Positions 1-8,382 are shown, counted from the stretch's first letter. The stretch: 64,000 nt of DNA from Ruminococcus flavefaciens FD-1 (GCA_000174895.1 ACOK01000001.1:99848-163847); one strand, 5' to 3'. Notes: generated by a model not told the origin, from the letters alone. Translations and numbers: made by a program.

Positions 1-762
1 CAGGTCGCAAGATGCGCTGATGCACTGGGCACGGCTTACGTTGAATCTGCGTATTACTACCGCTCAATGGGAACGGATGCCGCATACTCAAATGCAAGAA
101 TGATCGCAGGCGATATAAAGGGGCTTGGATTTAACCTTAACTTCGCTCCTGTAGCTGATACATGGTCGAATCCGAATAATACAGTAATAGGCACAAGAGC
201 CTACAGCGACGATTTCAAGGAAACAGCCAGACTTGTCTCCGCAGCGGTAAAGGGATTCAGTGACGGCGGAGTTTACTGTACTGTTAAGCATTTCCCGGGA
301 CACGGCGACACCGCTGAGGATTCACACTACAGTTCAGCTGTTTCCTACAAAACAGCTGAAGAGCTGAGAGCAAATGAGTATCTTGCATTCAAAGACGGAA
401 TCGAAGCCGGAGCTGACATGGTAATGGTCGGACATATCATAGTCCCTGAAATAGACGAGCTTCCTGCTACGCTGTCCGAAAAAATGATACAGGGCGAGCT
501 GAGAGGACATCTGGGATATGACGGAGTTATCATTACCGATTCACTTGGAATGGGAGCTATCACAAACAGCTATAGCAGCGCAGATGCAGCAGTCATGGCG
601 GTACAGGCCGGAAATGACATACTGCTCACTCCCGATAATTTCCTTGAAGCCGTAAATGGCATAGAGGAGGCTGTCAACAGCGGAAAACTCACAGAAGAAC
701 GTATCAACGAAAGCGTCAGAAGAATACTTACTTTAAAAAAGGAAACAATGAATATCGGATAA
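1..762 (+). CDS. Glycoside hydrolase family 3 (NagZ-like beta-N-acetylhexosaminidase), 5' truncated
   Basis: The reading frame is open from base 1, so the gene starts before the window and about 253 C-terminal residues remain. It carries the NagZ signature KHFPGHGDT...DSH, whose His/Asp pair assists catalysis in this subfamily, and GYDGVIITDSLGMGAI, which holds the catalytic aspartate. Family members hydrolyse terminal beta-N-acetylglucosamine, usually in cell-wall turnover or chitin-type sugar use. The N-terminus is outside the window, so a secretion signal cannot be judged. An intrinsic terminator follows, so it ends its transcription unit. The GH3 NagZ-type assignment is firm; the substrate is inferred. 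Confidence 0.9.
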   Translation, partial: QVARCADALGTAYVESAYYYRSMGTDAAYSNARMIAGDIKGLGFNLNFAPVADTWSNPNNTVIGTRAYSDDFKETARLVSAAVKGFSDGGVYCTVKHFPGHGDTAEDSHYSSAVSYKTAEELRANEYLAFKDGIEAGADMVMVGHIIVPEIDELPATLSEKMIQGELRGHLGYDGVIITDSLGMGAITNSYSSADAAVMAVQAGNDILLTPDNFLEAVNGIEEAVNSGKLTEERINESVRRILTLKKETMNIG

Positions 763-771
763 ATTATCACA

Positions 772-810
772 TCCCGAAACGGTCTGCTTGATCGTTTCGG
801 GATTTTTTAT
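772..810 (+). terminator. Intrinsic terminator after GH3 gene
   Basis: A 10-bp perfect stem (TCCCGAAACG at 772-781, CGTTTCGGGA at 793-802) is followed by a T-rich tail. Confidence 0.9.
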
Positions 811-856
811 TATCATCTTGTATTAATATTTTCTTAATAATAGGTATGTTCTGATT

Positions 857-923
857 ATAGATTTTACTTATAATCTACTATCGCTTTTACGTATTGGACA
901 TTTACCTATAGGTATGGTATGAT
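857..923 (+). promoter_or_regulatory. LysR-type regulatory module and promoter P1 (sulfur ABC importer)
   Basis: ATAG-N7-TTAT lies at 857-871 and a second degenerate 15-mer ending GTAT at 880-894 overlaps the -35. The -35 is TTGGAC (894-899), the -10 is TATGAT (918-923), and the spacer is 18 bp. From ATAG to the end of TATTGGACA is exactly 44 bp, as at 8435 and 11397. Two T-N11-A type boxes about 23 bp apart, the second touching the -35, is the usual layout of a LysR-activated promoter. Confidence 0.7.
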
Positions 924-957
924 ATACACATAGAAAAACACAGGGAGTGAAAGAAAC

Positions 958-1011
958 ATGAAAAGAAACATCATTTACTCGGAACGAATGCGATGTTGCA
1001 GCTTGGCTTAA
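958..1011 (+). CDS. Cys-containing leader peptide (17 aa) upstream of ABC importer
   Basis: This ORF encodes MKRNIIYSERMRCCSLA, preceded by a GGGAGTG ribosome site at suitable spacing. It lies between promoter P1 and the importer genes and ends 45 bases before the binding-protein start. It shares the 11-nt stretch GCGATGTTGCA, encoding Arg-Cys-Cys, with the leader at 4214-4315, which precedes another sulfur operon under a similar promoter. The likely role is sensing of charged tRNA-Cys: ribosome progress through the Cys codons would affect expression downstream. Unlike the second leader there is no obvious terminator after it, so any control would act on translation or RNA folding. It is too short for a homology judgement; the call rests on position and the shared motif. 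Confidence 0.6.
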   Translation: MKRNIIYSERMRCCSLA

Positions 1012-1056
1012 CAGATCGTGATTAATAGTATTTTTGATTATTGAAAGGTGATAAAT

Positions 1057-2274
1057 ATGAATAACAAGGTAAAACTCATTTCTGCTCTTACAGCAATTTC
1101 TCTTCTCACAGGCTGCGGAGCACTTAATTCTTCAAGCTCAACATCAGAAACAGGTTCCTCAGTTGCTGATAATACAACAGTTGCTTCATCAGAGGAAAAC
1201 ACAAAGGACTGCTGTGAGGGCAGCGAAAAGGACTGCTGCACATCTGACACTGATGTACCTGACTGCTGCGAAGGCGGAGATATAACATCCTCAGAGATAG
1301 GAGCTCCGGAAAAGACTGACATCAACATCGGTCACCTCAACTCTACAGCTCATCTTCTTGCATTCGTTGCAAAAGAGGAAGGCTACTTCGAGGAGGAAGG
1401 TCTTAACGTTGAACTGACACAGTTTGCAAGTGCTGCTGAACTGGTGAACGGTCTTGAATCCGATAAGCTTGATGTGGCATTCATTGGTTCGGTACCTACA
1501 CTTACATTCCAGAGCCAGGGACATGATATCTCAATATTCGGCGGCGCAATGACAAACGGACACGGATATGTTATTAAGTCGGAATTTGCCGATAAGGACG
1601 AACTGGGCGTTGAGATCCTCAAGGGCAGAAATGTTGCTTCGGTAAAGAACAGCGTACAGGATGCCGAGTTTCAGATACTTCTGAAAAACGCTAACATCGA
1701 AATAGGCGAGGGCGATGACAAGGTAAACATTGTCTACTTCGACAGCCAGAAGGATGCATATGCAGCACTTACAAACGCAACTATCGACGCAGCTTCCGTT
1801 TATTCACCATACGCTTCACTTGCAAAGTCTCAGGGCTACAAGGTGGTTTACTACTGCGCTCATGAAGAGGCACTTGAGAATCAGCCGTGCTGCCGTCAGG
1901 TCGCAAAGACAGATTCCCTCAGCAAGTATCCAAACACATACGCAGCTATCGAGAGAGCATTCATCAAGGCTTAACACTTCTCTCAGACTGACCACGACAA
2001 GACTATAGAAGATGTAAAGAAATACATCGACATCGAGAAAGATCTCATCAATATCGAGCTTTACGACGGATTCGGATTCTCAGTTCCCGATCCTGACAAG
2101 CAGGGAACTGTTGCTCTCAAGGATGCTATAGTTGAACTCGGATATACAGAAGATTACGACATAGAGCCTCTGTACAATACAGATATTTACAAGAAAGCAC
2201 TTGAAAGTATCTTAGCTGAGGACTCTGACGATATTTATAAGGAATTAGAGGCGCATTTCAATGAGTACGAATAA
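1057..2274 (+). pseudogene. ABC transporter substrate-binding lipoprotein (NMT1/SsuA-like), interrupted by in-frame TAA
   Basis: The start is ATG 1057; GTG 1048 lies inside the GAAAGGTG ribosome site. A lipoprotein signal (LLTGC, Cys20) leads to a linker with three Cys-Cys pairs at residues 52-53, 60-61 and 70-71. A periplasmic-binding fold of the NMT1/SsuA type follows, with GHLNSTAHLLAFVAKEEGYF and an AELVNGLESDKLDVAFIG segment. An ochre codon at 1972-1974 stops translation after 305 residues, but the same frame stays open and protein-like for about another 99 residues to TAA 2272-2274. That end overlaps the ATPase start, as expected for coupled operon genes. A one-base change from a Tyr codon would explain the stop. 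Expected role: binding an organosulfur substrate, inferred from the sulfur neighbours. It is either a recent nonsense mutation or a sequence error. Confidence 0.8.
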
Positions 2275-3079
2275 AATAGAAATAAAGAATCTCACCGTTA
2301 ACTATACCGAAAACAAAAAGAGCTTCAATGCGCTGCATGATGTATCTTTCGGCGTGGGAAAAGGTGAATTCGTAAGCGTTATCGGTGCAAGCGGCTGCGG
2401 AAAGTCCACGCTTCTCAGCGTACTTGAAGGACTGTATACTCCCGCAGGCGGAAGAGTGGAGATCGACGGAAAAGAACTCCACGGCACAGGCACAGAAAGG
2501 GGAGTAGTGTTTCAGCACTACTCGCTCTTCCCGTGGATGACCACAAGAAACAATATAGCTTTCGGCATCAAGCAGGCAAGACGTGATATCAAGAAGACCG
2601 AGCGTCTGAAGATAGCTGATGAATTTCTTCACAAAGTAGGACTTGACGGCTTCGGCAGCAAGTACCCCTCACAGCTTTCGGGAGGAATGCAGCAGCGTGC
2701 AGCAATTGCAAGAGCACTTGCAATGAATACTGAGATACTTCTGATGGATGAGCCGTTCAGCGCTATCGACGCTAAGAACCGTGTTATATTGCAGGATCTT
2801 CTCCTTGATCTTTGGGAAGGCGACGGACTGGATCAGCGCAAGACAGTTGTATTTGTAACACATGATATTGACGAAGCAATACTTCTTTCAGATAAGATAG
2901 TAGTTCTTACCGCACATCCGGGAACCGTACATGAGGTTGTACAGGTGCCTTTTGAGCGTCCACGCAGACGTGAGGATCTTGTAAAAACTGATGAATACGG
3001 CAAGTTCAGAAACAAGCTGCTTTCTCTTCTCTATAATGATATTGCTGAGCGTATCGGCGGAGAAGAGGTGGTATTATGA
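2261..3079 (+). CDS. ABC transporter ATP-binding protein (SsuB/TauB/NrtD-like)
   Basis: This 272-residue ATPase has all the canonical motifs in order: Walker A GASGCGKST, Q-loop FQHYSLFPW, signature LSGGMQQR, Walker B ILLMDEPFSAID, and H-loop FVTHD. The family energises import of sulfonates, nitrate or similar small molecules with an NMT1-type binding protein. The start overlaps the end of the reconstructed binding-protein gene, and its stop overlaps the permease start (ATGA at 3076-3079), so the three are translationally coupled. The gene is intact although both partners are interrupted. Substrate is not readable from the sequence; a sulfur compound is inferred from the Cys leader, the shared promoter module and the adjacent cysteine genes. 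Confidence 0.92.
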   Translation: MSTNKIEIKNLTVNYTENKKSFNALHDVSFGVGKGEFVSVIGASGCGKSTLLSVLEGLYTPAGGRVEIDGKELHGTGTERGVVFQHYSLFPWMTTRNNIAFGIKQARRDIKKTERLKIADEFLHKVGLDGFGSKYPSQLSGGMQQRAAIARALAMNTEILLMDEPFSAIDAKNRVILQDLLLDLWEGDGLDQRKTVVFVTHDIDEAILLSDKIVVLTAHPGTVHEVVQVPFERPRRREDLVKTDEYGKFRNKLLSLLYNDIAERIGGEEVVL

Positions 3080-3997
3080 CATGGAAGAAGCGTTTTCTGA
3101 GAATAACACATCTTCTTTTCGTGATACTTGTACTCATACAGTTCCTGCCCGATAAATCAACAAAGGAAGTGTTCACAGGTTCACTTCTGGTATTTGCAAT
3201 AGCGGCAGAAGCGGTAGTTATAATATCTTCATTCTTCATCAAGAAAGAGGAAGGATTGTCTCTTCTTCTTGATATAGCCGGATTCATATATGTTTTTCTC
3301 ATAATATGGACCCTTGCAACTGCCAAATTCAACATACTCAACGGATATGCTTTTCCCGGCCCCTGGAAAAGTGATACATCAGTTTGCAGAAGACAAGGGT
3401 AAGATACTCATTAATATAAAAAGCTCCGTGGGCATAGTATTGCAGGGATTCCTCCTTGCCATAATCGTAGCTATACCGCTCGGACTTTTCATCGGATGGA
3501 ATGCAAGGCTCGGAAATGCGGCATCGTACATTACAAAGTTTTTCAGCTCGATACCGCCTATAGTGTACATCCCTTACGGAATCGCACTGCTCCCCACATT
3601 CCGTTCTGTATCGGTATTCGTAATATTCCTGGCAACGTTCTGGCCTGTATTTGCAGGAACCATGAGCGGTGTACTGGGAGTTGACAAGAAGGTCATAGAT
3701 TCGGCAAAGGTACTGAATGTCAGCAAGCCGGAAATGCTTTTCTCGGTAATACTTCCTGCTTCATTGCAGCAGATATTCTTAGGATGCAATCAGGGCCTGA
3801 GCGTATCATTCATACTTCTTACCTCAGCCGAGATGATTGGTGCAAGGGATGGAATGGGTTACTACGTGAAGTACTACTCCGACTTCGGAGATTATACACG
3901 CACCATCACAGGCCTTCTTGTTATCGGATTTGTGGTAATAGCAGTTACATTCCTTTTCAATAAGCTTCAGAGCTATCTCCTCAGATGGAAGCGCTGA
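3076..3997 (+). pseudogene. ABC transporter permease (SsuC/TauC-like), frameshifted
   Basis: The frame from ATG 3076 gives about 95 residues with three hydrophobic segments and then derails in TTTCCCGGCCCC at about 3353-3363. The following frame continues without a gap as PGKVIHQFAEDKGK and a typical BPD_transp_1 core, with GIALLPTFRSVSVF and an EMIGARDGMGYYV coupling region. Removing one C from the CCC run would rejoin both halves into a normal permease. It would form the membrane channel with the ATPase upstream. Together with the nonsense codon in the binding protein this means either a decaying importer or clustered sequence errors. A strong terminator follows. Confidence 0.82.
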
Positions 3998-4009
3998 TGA
4001 AAAGGTAAG

Positions 4010-4058
4010 GCCATAGTTTTCTGATTCTTATATCAGAAGTACTATGGCATTTTTTATT
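4010..4058 (+). terminator. Intrinsic terminator after importer operon
   Basis: The stem GCCATAGT (4010-4017) / ACTATGGC (4041-4048) has an inner TTCTGAT/ATCAGAA stem and an ATTTTTTATT tail. Confidence 0.9.
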
Positions 4059-4097
4059 GAACAGTATGAATTTACAAAAAATGCTGTTGAAAGAGAA

Positions 4098-4163
4098 ATA
4101 ATATGTGATGATTGTTGAATATAGATTTTACCTATTGACAAAGTAAGAATTAAGTGATATAAT
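4098..4163 (+). promoter_or_regulatory. LysR-type box and promoter P2 (methyltransferase-mccB-mccA operon)
   Basis: The box ATAGATTTTACCTAT (4121-4135) matches the distal box of P1 at 14 of 15 positions but here directly abuts the -35 TTGACA (4135-4140). The -10 is TATAAT (4158-4163) with a 17-bp spacer. A weak upstream partner (ATAA-N7-TGAT, 4098-4112) sits 23 bp away, the same interval as in the other modules. Confidence 0.65.
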
Positions 4164-4213
4164 ACATATAGTTCCGATAGGAATACAGAGTTTATCGAAA
4201 GGAGAGCAAAAAC

Positions 4214-4315
4214 ATGAGAGCTGTTAATATGATTATGTGCTGTTGTTGCTGTAATAACAATATGAATATGATCCATTATCCTCATGCTTATGCTCAGCGA
4301 TGTTGCACTTTCTGA
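4214..4315 (+). CDS. Poly-cysteine leader peptide (33 aa)
   Basis: The ORF starts at ATG 4214 with an AGGAG ribosome site nine bases upstream. It encodes MRAVNMIMCCCCC, an Asn/Met-rich middle and the end QRCCTF. Seven of 33 residues are cysteine, five consecutive at residues 9-13, using both TGC and TGT. It lies between promoter P2 and an intrinsic terminator at 4358-4397 that precedes a cysteine/methionine operon. This is the classic arrangement of an amino-acid attenuator: stalling at Cys codons when cysteinyl-tRNA is scarce would let an alternative RNA fold prevent termination. The RCC end and its 11-nt coding sequence match the leader at 958-1011. A free-standing function of the peptide, for example metal binding, is a less likely alternative. 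Confidence 0.8.
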   Translation: MRAVNMIMCCCCCNNNMNMIHYPHAYAQRCCTF

Positions 4316-4357
4316 ACGTTTACAGCATAATATATCGGACGCTGTGCGTCTGTATCT

Positions 4358-4397
4358 GCGTGGGATGTGGAATTACGTCCCACGCTTTATTTTTTGG
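4358..4397 (+). terminator. Attenuator terminator between Cys leader and sulfur operon
   Basis: GCGTGGGATGT (from 4358) pairs with ACGTCCCACGC (4375-4385, some G-T pairs) and is followed by TTTATTTTTT. The U-tract runs straight into the GGAGG ribosome site of the next gene, so this is an internal conditional terminator rather than the end of an operon. A competing GACGC/GCGTC hairpin sits just upstream at 4338-4350. Confidence 0.75.
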
Positions 4398-4405
4398 AGG
4401 TTAAT

Positions 4406-5305
4406 ATGGTAAACGAAAGAGAAAGCATCACTGCAAAGCTTTGTGCATTTGCAAGAGCATGGCATTCAAATATATCCCGTGAGAAGATCTACGACGATCA
4501 TCTTGCTTACGATATGATGGGCAAGGATGAATACAACGAAATGTACGACATGGTAAGCCGTGGATTCAAAGAAATCGGCGATCCGTTTTCAAGAGAGGAT
4601 ACGGAACAGATAATAAACGAATATATCGCTCCCATACCGCTGTCAAGAATACATTTTTCCGAGAGCAGACTTCTGAAGCTTGCTGCTCAGGAGGAGAAAA
4701 TACAGTATGTTATATGCGGAGCAGGTTCAGATACGTTTTCATTCAGGAATACCGATCCGAATATAGAGGTATTCGAGATAGACCATCCCGATACACAGAG
4801 GTACAAACTGGAGAAGATAAAGGAACTTGAATGGGTGATACCGCAGAATGTGCATTTCGTATCCGTGGATTTTGAAAAGGAGCGAATGTGCGACAAGCTT
4901 ATAAGTTCGGGATTTGATCCATCGGTAAAGACATTTTTCAGCATTCTCGGAGTGTCCTATTATCTTACACTTGATGTATTCACGGATACACTTTCACAGA
5001 TAGCTGATATCTCCGCAATAGGAAGTGTCCTTGCATTTGATTACCCTATGAAAAGCGGAGAATTCCCACAGAGAGTTTACAGACTTGAAGAAATAACCAG
5101 AGCGCTGGGAGAAGTAATGAGAGGCGGATTTGACTACGGCGAAGTATCAAGAGCGCTTTACCGTCTCGGTTTCCAGATAGATACGTATATGTCCCCTGAA
5201 AAAGTGCAGAAGGAGTACTTCAGCGGACGCAAAGACAATATGAGAGCATTTGAAAATGTAAGCCTGATCTCAGCAACTTACACATCGGGCTACAACTATG
5301 AATAA
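4406..5305 (+). CDS. SAM-dependent methyltransferase, leucine carboxyl methyltransferase-like family
   Basis: The start is ATG 4406, right after a GGAGG ribosome site that overlaps the attenuator tail; an earlier in-frame ATG at 4367 lies inside the terminator stem. The 299-residue protein has the LCM-family SAM motif VICGAGSDTFSFR and the acidic-loop segment EVFEIDHPDTQRYK. The family O-methylates carboxyl groups or small metabolites. It is first in an operon with mccB and mccA (13 and 10 bp gaps). Bacillus subtilis also pairs a methyltransferase (yrrT) with mccA-mccB for methionine-to-cysteine conversion, although that enzyme is of another subfamily. A link to SAM/homocysteine recycling is therefore inference; the substrate is unknown. 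Confidence 0.8.
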   Translation: MVNERESITAKLCAFARAWHSNISREKIYDDHLAYDMMGKDEYNEMYDMVSRGFKEIGDPFSREDTEQIINEYIAPIPLSRIHFSESRLLKLAAQEEKIQYVICGAGSDTFSFRNTDPNIEVFEIDHPDTQRYKLEKIKELEWVIPQNVHFVSVDFEKERMCDKLISSGFDPSVKTFFSILGVSYYLTLDVFTDTLSQIADISAIGSVLAFDYPMKSGEFPQRVYRLEEITRALGEVMRGGFDYGEVSRALYRLGFQIDTYMSPEKVQKEYFSGRKDNMRAFENVSLISATYTSGYNYE

Positions 5306-5317
5306 GGAGTAATTATC

Positions 5318-6478
5318 ATGAGCAATTATAAAAATACAGAAACAGCACTTATCCACGGAGGCATCTCCATCGACGAAAGAACAGGAGCAGTAAATATACC
5401 GATCTATCAGACATCCACCTACAAGCAGGACGGTCTCGGAAAGATGAGAGGATATGAGTATTCACGCACAGGCAATCCTACCCGTGAAGCCCTTGAATCC
5501 CTTATCGCAGAGCTGGAAGGCGGTGTTGCAGGATTTGCATTTGCTTCGGGAATGGCAGCACTTACTGCTGTACTCAGTCTGCTTCACAGCGGCGACAGAG
5601 TGCTTATCTCAAGCAATGTTTACGGCGGAACATTCAGACTTCTCGACAAGGTCTTTGATCATTTCGGCATAACATACACCATTGCAGATACCACAGACCT
5701 TGCTGTATTCGAGTCACAGATTACCGATGACGTAAGGGCAGTAGTGATTGAAAGCCCTGCAAATCCGCTTATGACAGTGACCGATATCAGAGCAGTCGCA
5801 GAGGTATCACACAAGCATGATCTGCTTGTCATCGTTGATAATACATTCATGACACCATATCTTCAGAAGCCCCTTGAACTTGGTGCAGACATTGTTGTGC
5901 ACAGCGCTACGAAATATCTCGGAGGACACAGCGACGTTGTATCCGGTCTTGCTGTAGTAAGCACAAAGGAACTTGCAGAAAAGATAGCATTCATTCAGAA
6001 TTCTTCAGGCGGAGTGCTTGGTCCGTTCGATTCGTTCCTTCTCATCCGTGGCATCAAGACCCTTGCAGTAAGAATGGACAGACACGTTGAGAATGCTGAA
6101 AAAGCTGCGAAGTTCCTTTCAGAACACAAGGCTGTCAGGAACGTTTACTATCCCGGACTTGAAAGCAGTCAGGGCTATGAGATAAACAAGGCGCAGGCTA
6201 AAAACGGCGGAGCGATGATATCATTTGAGCTTCATGAGAATTATGATATAAACGTATTCTTTGAAAGCTTACAGCTTGTATCGCTGGCAGAAAGTCTTGG
6301 TGGTGTGGAGTCACTGGTATGCCATCCCGCAACAATGACTCATGCATCCATCCCAGCTGACATTCGCAAAAAAGTCGGCATCACAGACGGCCTTATCCGT
6401 CTTTCAATAGGCATAGAAAATATAGACGATATACTTTCGGACCTTTCACAGGCTATCGACAAATCAGAGAGAAAGTGA
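5318..6478 (+). CDS. mccB: Cystathionine gamma-lyase / homocysteine gamma-lyase type PLP enzyme
   Basis: This 386-residue Cys/Met-metabolism PLP enzyme has YEYSRTGNPTR, the PLP-stacking ASGMAA loop and the lysine motif HSATKYLGGHSD that forms the internal aldimine. MccB splits cystathionine into cysteine, ammonia and 2-oxobutyrate. Immediately upstream of an MccA-type synthase, the pair forms the reverse transsulfuration route from homocysteine to cysteine. Members of this fold also act as O-acylhomoserine sulfhydrylases, so exact chemistry rests on gene order. The 2-oxobutyrate product could feed the 2-oxoacid oxidoreductase encoded at 8535-11392, which shares the promoter module. Confidence 0.82.
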   Translation: MSNYKNTETALIHGGISIDERTGAVNIPIYQTSTYKQDGLGKMRGYEYSRTGNPTREALESLIAELEGGVAGFAFASGMAALTAVLSLLHSGDRVLISSNVYGGTFRLLDKVFDHFGITYTIADTTDLAVFESQITDDVRAVVIESPANPLMTVTDIRAVAEVSHKHDLLVIVDNTFMTPYLQKPLELGADIVVHSATKYLGGHSDVVSGLAVVSTKELAEKIAFIQNSSGGVLGPFDSFLLIRGIKTLAVRMDRHVENAEKAAKFLSEHKAVRNVYYPGLESSQGYEINKAQAKNGGAMISFELHENYDINVFFESLQLVSLAESLGGVESLVCHPATMTHASIPADIRKKVGITDGLIRLSIGIENIDDILSDLSQAIDKSERK

Positions 6479-6487
6479 GCGATAATT

Positions 6488-7399
6488 ATGAATTATTATG
6501 AATCAATGCAGGCGCTTATCGGCAATACACCGCTGGTAAGACTCGGAAATACAGTCAGAGAAGAAGGCGTGAACGTCTTTGCAAAGCTGGAATTATACAA
6601 TCCCTCGGGAAGTGTCAAGGACCGCACAGGCCTTTACATGATAAATGATGCGGAACAGCGTGGACTGCTGAAACAGGGCGGCACTATCGTTGAGGCAACG
6701 GCAGGCAATACAGGTCTGGGAATCGCTTTTGCAGCGCTGAACAGAGGCTACCGTATCATATTTGTAGTTCCCACAAAATTTTCGGCGGAGAAGCAGTCAC
6801 TTCTCCGTGCACTGGGAGCGGAAGTTATCAACACTCCCCGTGAACTCGGAATGCTTGGTGCAGTTGCAAAAGCAGAGGAACTGAAAGCACAGATACCTGA
6901 TTCCATTTCTCTTGAGCAGTTCAAGAATCAGAGCAATCCGCTGGCACATTATGAGACTACGGGAAAAGAGATATATGAAGCCCTTGACGGAAAGATAGAC
7001 TATGTAGTCGCAGGTGCGGGAAGCGGTGGTACATACACAGGAATACTCCGCTACATCAAGGAAAGAGTCCCGTCCGCAAAGGGTGTTCTTGCTGATCCTG
7101 TAGGCTCAACTATGGGCGGAGGCGAACACAGCGACTACAACATCGAAGGCATCGGCAACGATTTTATTGCCGAAACTATGGATATGTCTCTGGTAGATCA
7201 GGTCATAAAGGTAAATGATACGGAAGCATTTGAGACTGCCCGTCTTCTTGCTGCTAAAGAGGGCGTTATCGCAGGTTCGTCATCCGGTGCTGCAATGGCG
7301 GCTGTGCTGAAGCTGATTAAGAGCGGTGCAAAGGGAAATATAGTTACTGTATTCCCCGACAGAGGAGACAGATATTTCAGCACAGGATTATATGATTGA
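6488..7399 (+). CDS. mccA: Cystathionine beta-synthase / cysteine synthase family (MccA-like)
   Basis: This 303-residue fold-type II PLP enzyme begins 10 bp after mccB. It has the N-terminal NTPLVRLGN strand, the PLP lysine in NPSGSVKDRTGLYMI, the substrate loop EATAGNTGLGIA and the phosphate-binding GAGSGGTYTG loop. MccA condenses homocysteine with O-acetylserine (or serine) to cystathionine for the neighbouring MccB. CysK-type synthases share the fold, and overall sequence alone does not fully exclude O-acetylserine sulfhydrylase activity; the partner gene makes the cystathionine route more likely. There is no terminator before the LysR gene, so read-through into it is possible. Confidence 0.82.
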   Translation: MNYYESMQALIGNTPLVRLGNTVREEGVNVFAKLELYNPSGSVKDRTGLYMINDAEQRGLLKQGGTIVEATAGNTGLGIAFAALNRGYRIIFVVPTKFSAEKQSLLRALGAEVINTPRELGMLGAVAKAEELKAQIPDSISLEQFKNQSNPLAHYETTGKEIYEALDGKIDYVVAGAGSGGTYTGILRYIKERVPSAKGVLADPVGSTMGGGEHSDYNIEGIGNDFIAETMDMSLVDQVIKVNDTEAFETARLLAAKEGVIAGSSSGAAMAAVLKLIKSGAKGNIVTVFPDRGDRYFSTGLYD

Positions 7400-7467
7400 T
7401 TTTTTTCTGCTGAAGTGATATAATTATCTGGATACATTGTTATCCTATATTTTTACGAGGTGATATT

Positions 7468-8382
7468 ATGACTTTACAGCAGCTTAAATATATACTTGCC
7501 ATATCCGAAACAGGCTCGATGAATAAGGCGGCAGAACAGCTTTATGTTTCTCAGCCGTCACTTACTTCATCGGTACAGGAACTTGAAAAGGAAATAGGCA
7601 TAAAGATCTTCAACAGAAGCGGCAGAGGCGTTACCCTTACCAATGACGGTGCGGAATTTTTGCAGTACGCCCGTCAGGTTTGCGGACAGTTTGACATACT
7701 TGCGGAGAAGTACATTCTCAAAGGCAATATCAAGAAGAAGTTCGGAGTTTCAACTCAGCATTATTCCTTTGCGGTCAAGGCGTTCGTGGAAATGGTCAAG
7801 GATTTCGATACAGCGAAATATGAGTTCGCCATAAGAGAAACAAAGACCGCAGAGATAATCAGCGATGTTGCTACAATGCGAAGCGAACTGGGAATAATCT
7901 ATCTCAACGATTTCAACCGCAAATCAATGACAAAGCTGATAAATTCCAACGGACTTGAATTCCATACTCTTACAAAGTGCAGTCCCTTTGTGTATTTATG
8001 GAAAGGGCATCCGCTGGCAAAAGAGAAGAAGATAACCTTTGAACTGCTCGGTGATTACCCATGTCTTTCCTTTGAACAGGGTGATAACAGCTCATTCTAC
8101 CTTGCCGAGGAGATACTAAGCACCAACGAATATGAGCGTATAATCAAAGCCAATGACAGAGCGACAATGCTCAATCTGATGATAGGACTTAACGGCTATA
8201 CCCTCTGTTCGGGAATCATCTGCGAGGAACTTAACGGTGACGATTATATCGCAGTTCCGTTTGAAAGCGGATCAGCTGATGAAGTAATGGAAATAGGCTA
8301 TATCACGCTGAAAAATGTGATACTCAGCGAGATGGCTGAGATATATCTGAGTGAGCTGAGACAGTATCTGGGAATAGACTGA
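7468..8382 (+). CDS. LysR-family regulator, probable controller of the sulfur/2-oxoacid block
   Basis: This 304-residue protein has the LysR N-terminal winged helix-turn-helix (MTLQQLKYILAISETGSMNKAAEQLYVSQPSLTSSVQELEKEIG) followed by the two-lobed periplasmic-binding-like inducer domain. The ribosome site is GAGGTGATATT before ATG 7468. It sits between the mccB-mccA operon and the oxidoreductase operon. LysR-type T-N11-A boxes recur at the four promoters around it (857, 4121, 8435, 11397), so it is the best candidate regulator of all four units. CysL/YtlI-type cysteine regulators of Firmicutes are functional parallels; the inducer is unknown. A TATAAT at about 7420 could give it its own promoter. 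Confidence 0.88.
   Translation: MTLQQLKYILAISETGSMNKAAEQLYVSQPSLTSSVQELEKEIGIKIFNRSGRGVTLTNDGAEFLQYARQVCGQFDILAEKYILKGNIKKKFGVSTQHYSFAVKAFVEMVKDFDTAKYEFAIRETKTAEIISDVATMRSELGIIYLNDFNRKSMTKLINSNGLEFHTLTKCSPFVYLWKGHPLAKEKKITFELLGDYPCLSFEQGDNSSFYLAEEILSTNEYERIIKANDRATMLNLMIGLNGYTLCSGIICEELNGDDYIAVPFESGSADEVMEIGYITLKNVILSEMAEIYLSELRQYLGID

Noticed and set aside
1972..1974. Recoding of the in-frame stop (selenocysteine or pyrrolysine)
   Set aside because: The codon is TAA, which is not used for Sec (TGA) or Pyl (TAG), and no recoding hairpin follows. A mutation or error is simpler.
3350..3365. Programmed ribosomal frameshift in the permease
   Set aside because: There is no slippery heptamer, and single-frame permeases are the rule in this family. 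Similar extra C bases break unrelated genes in the window.
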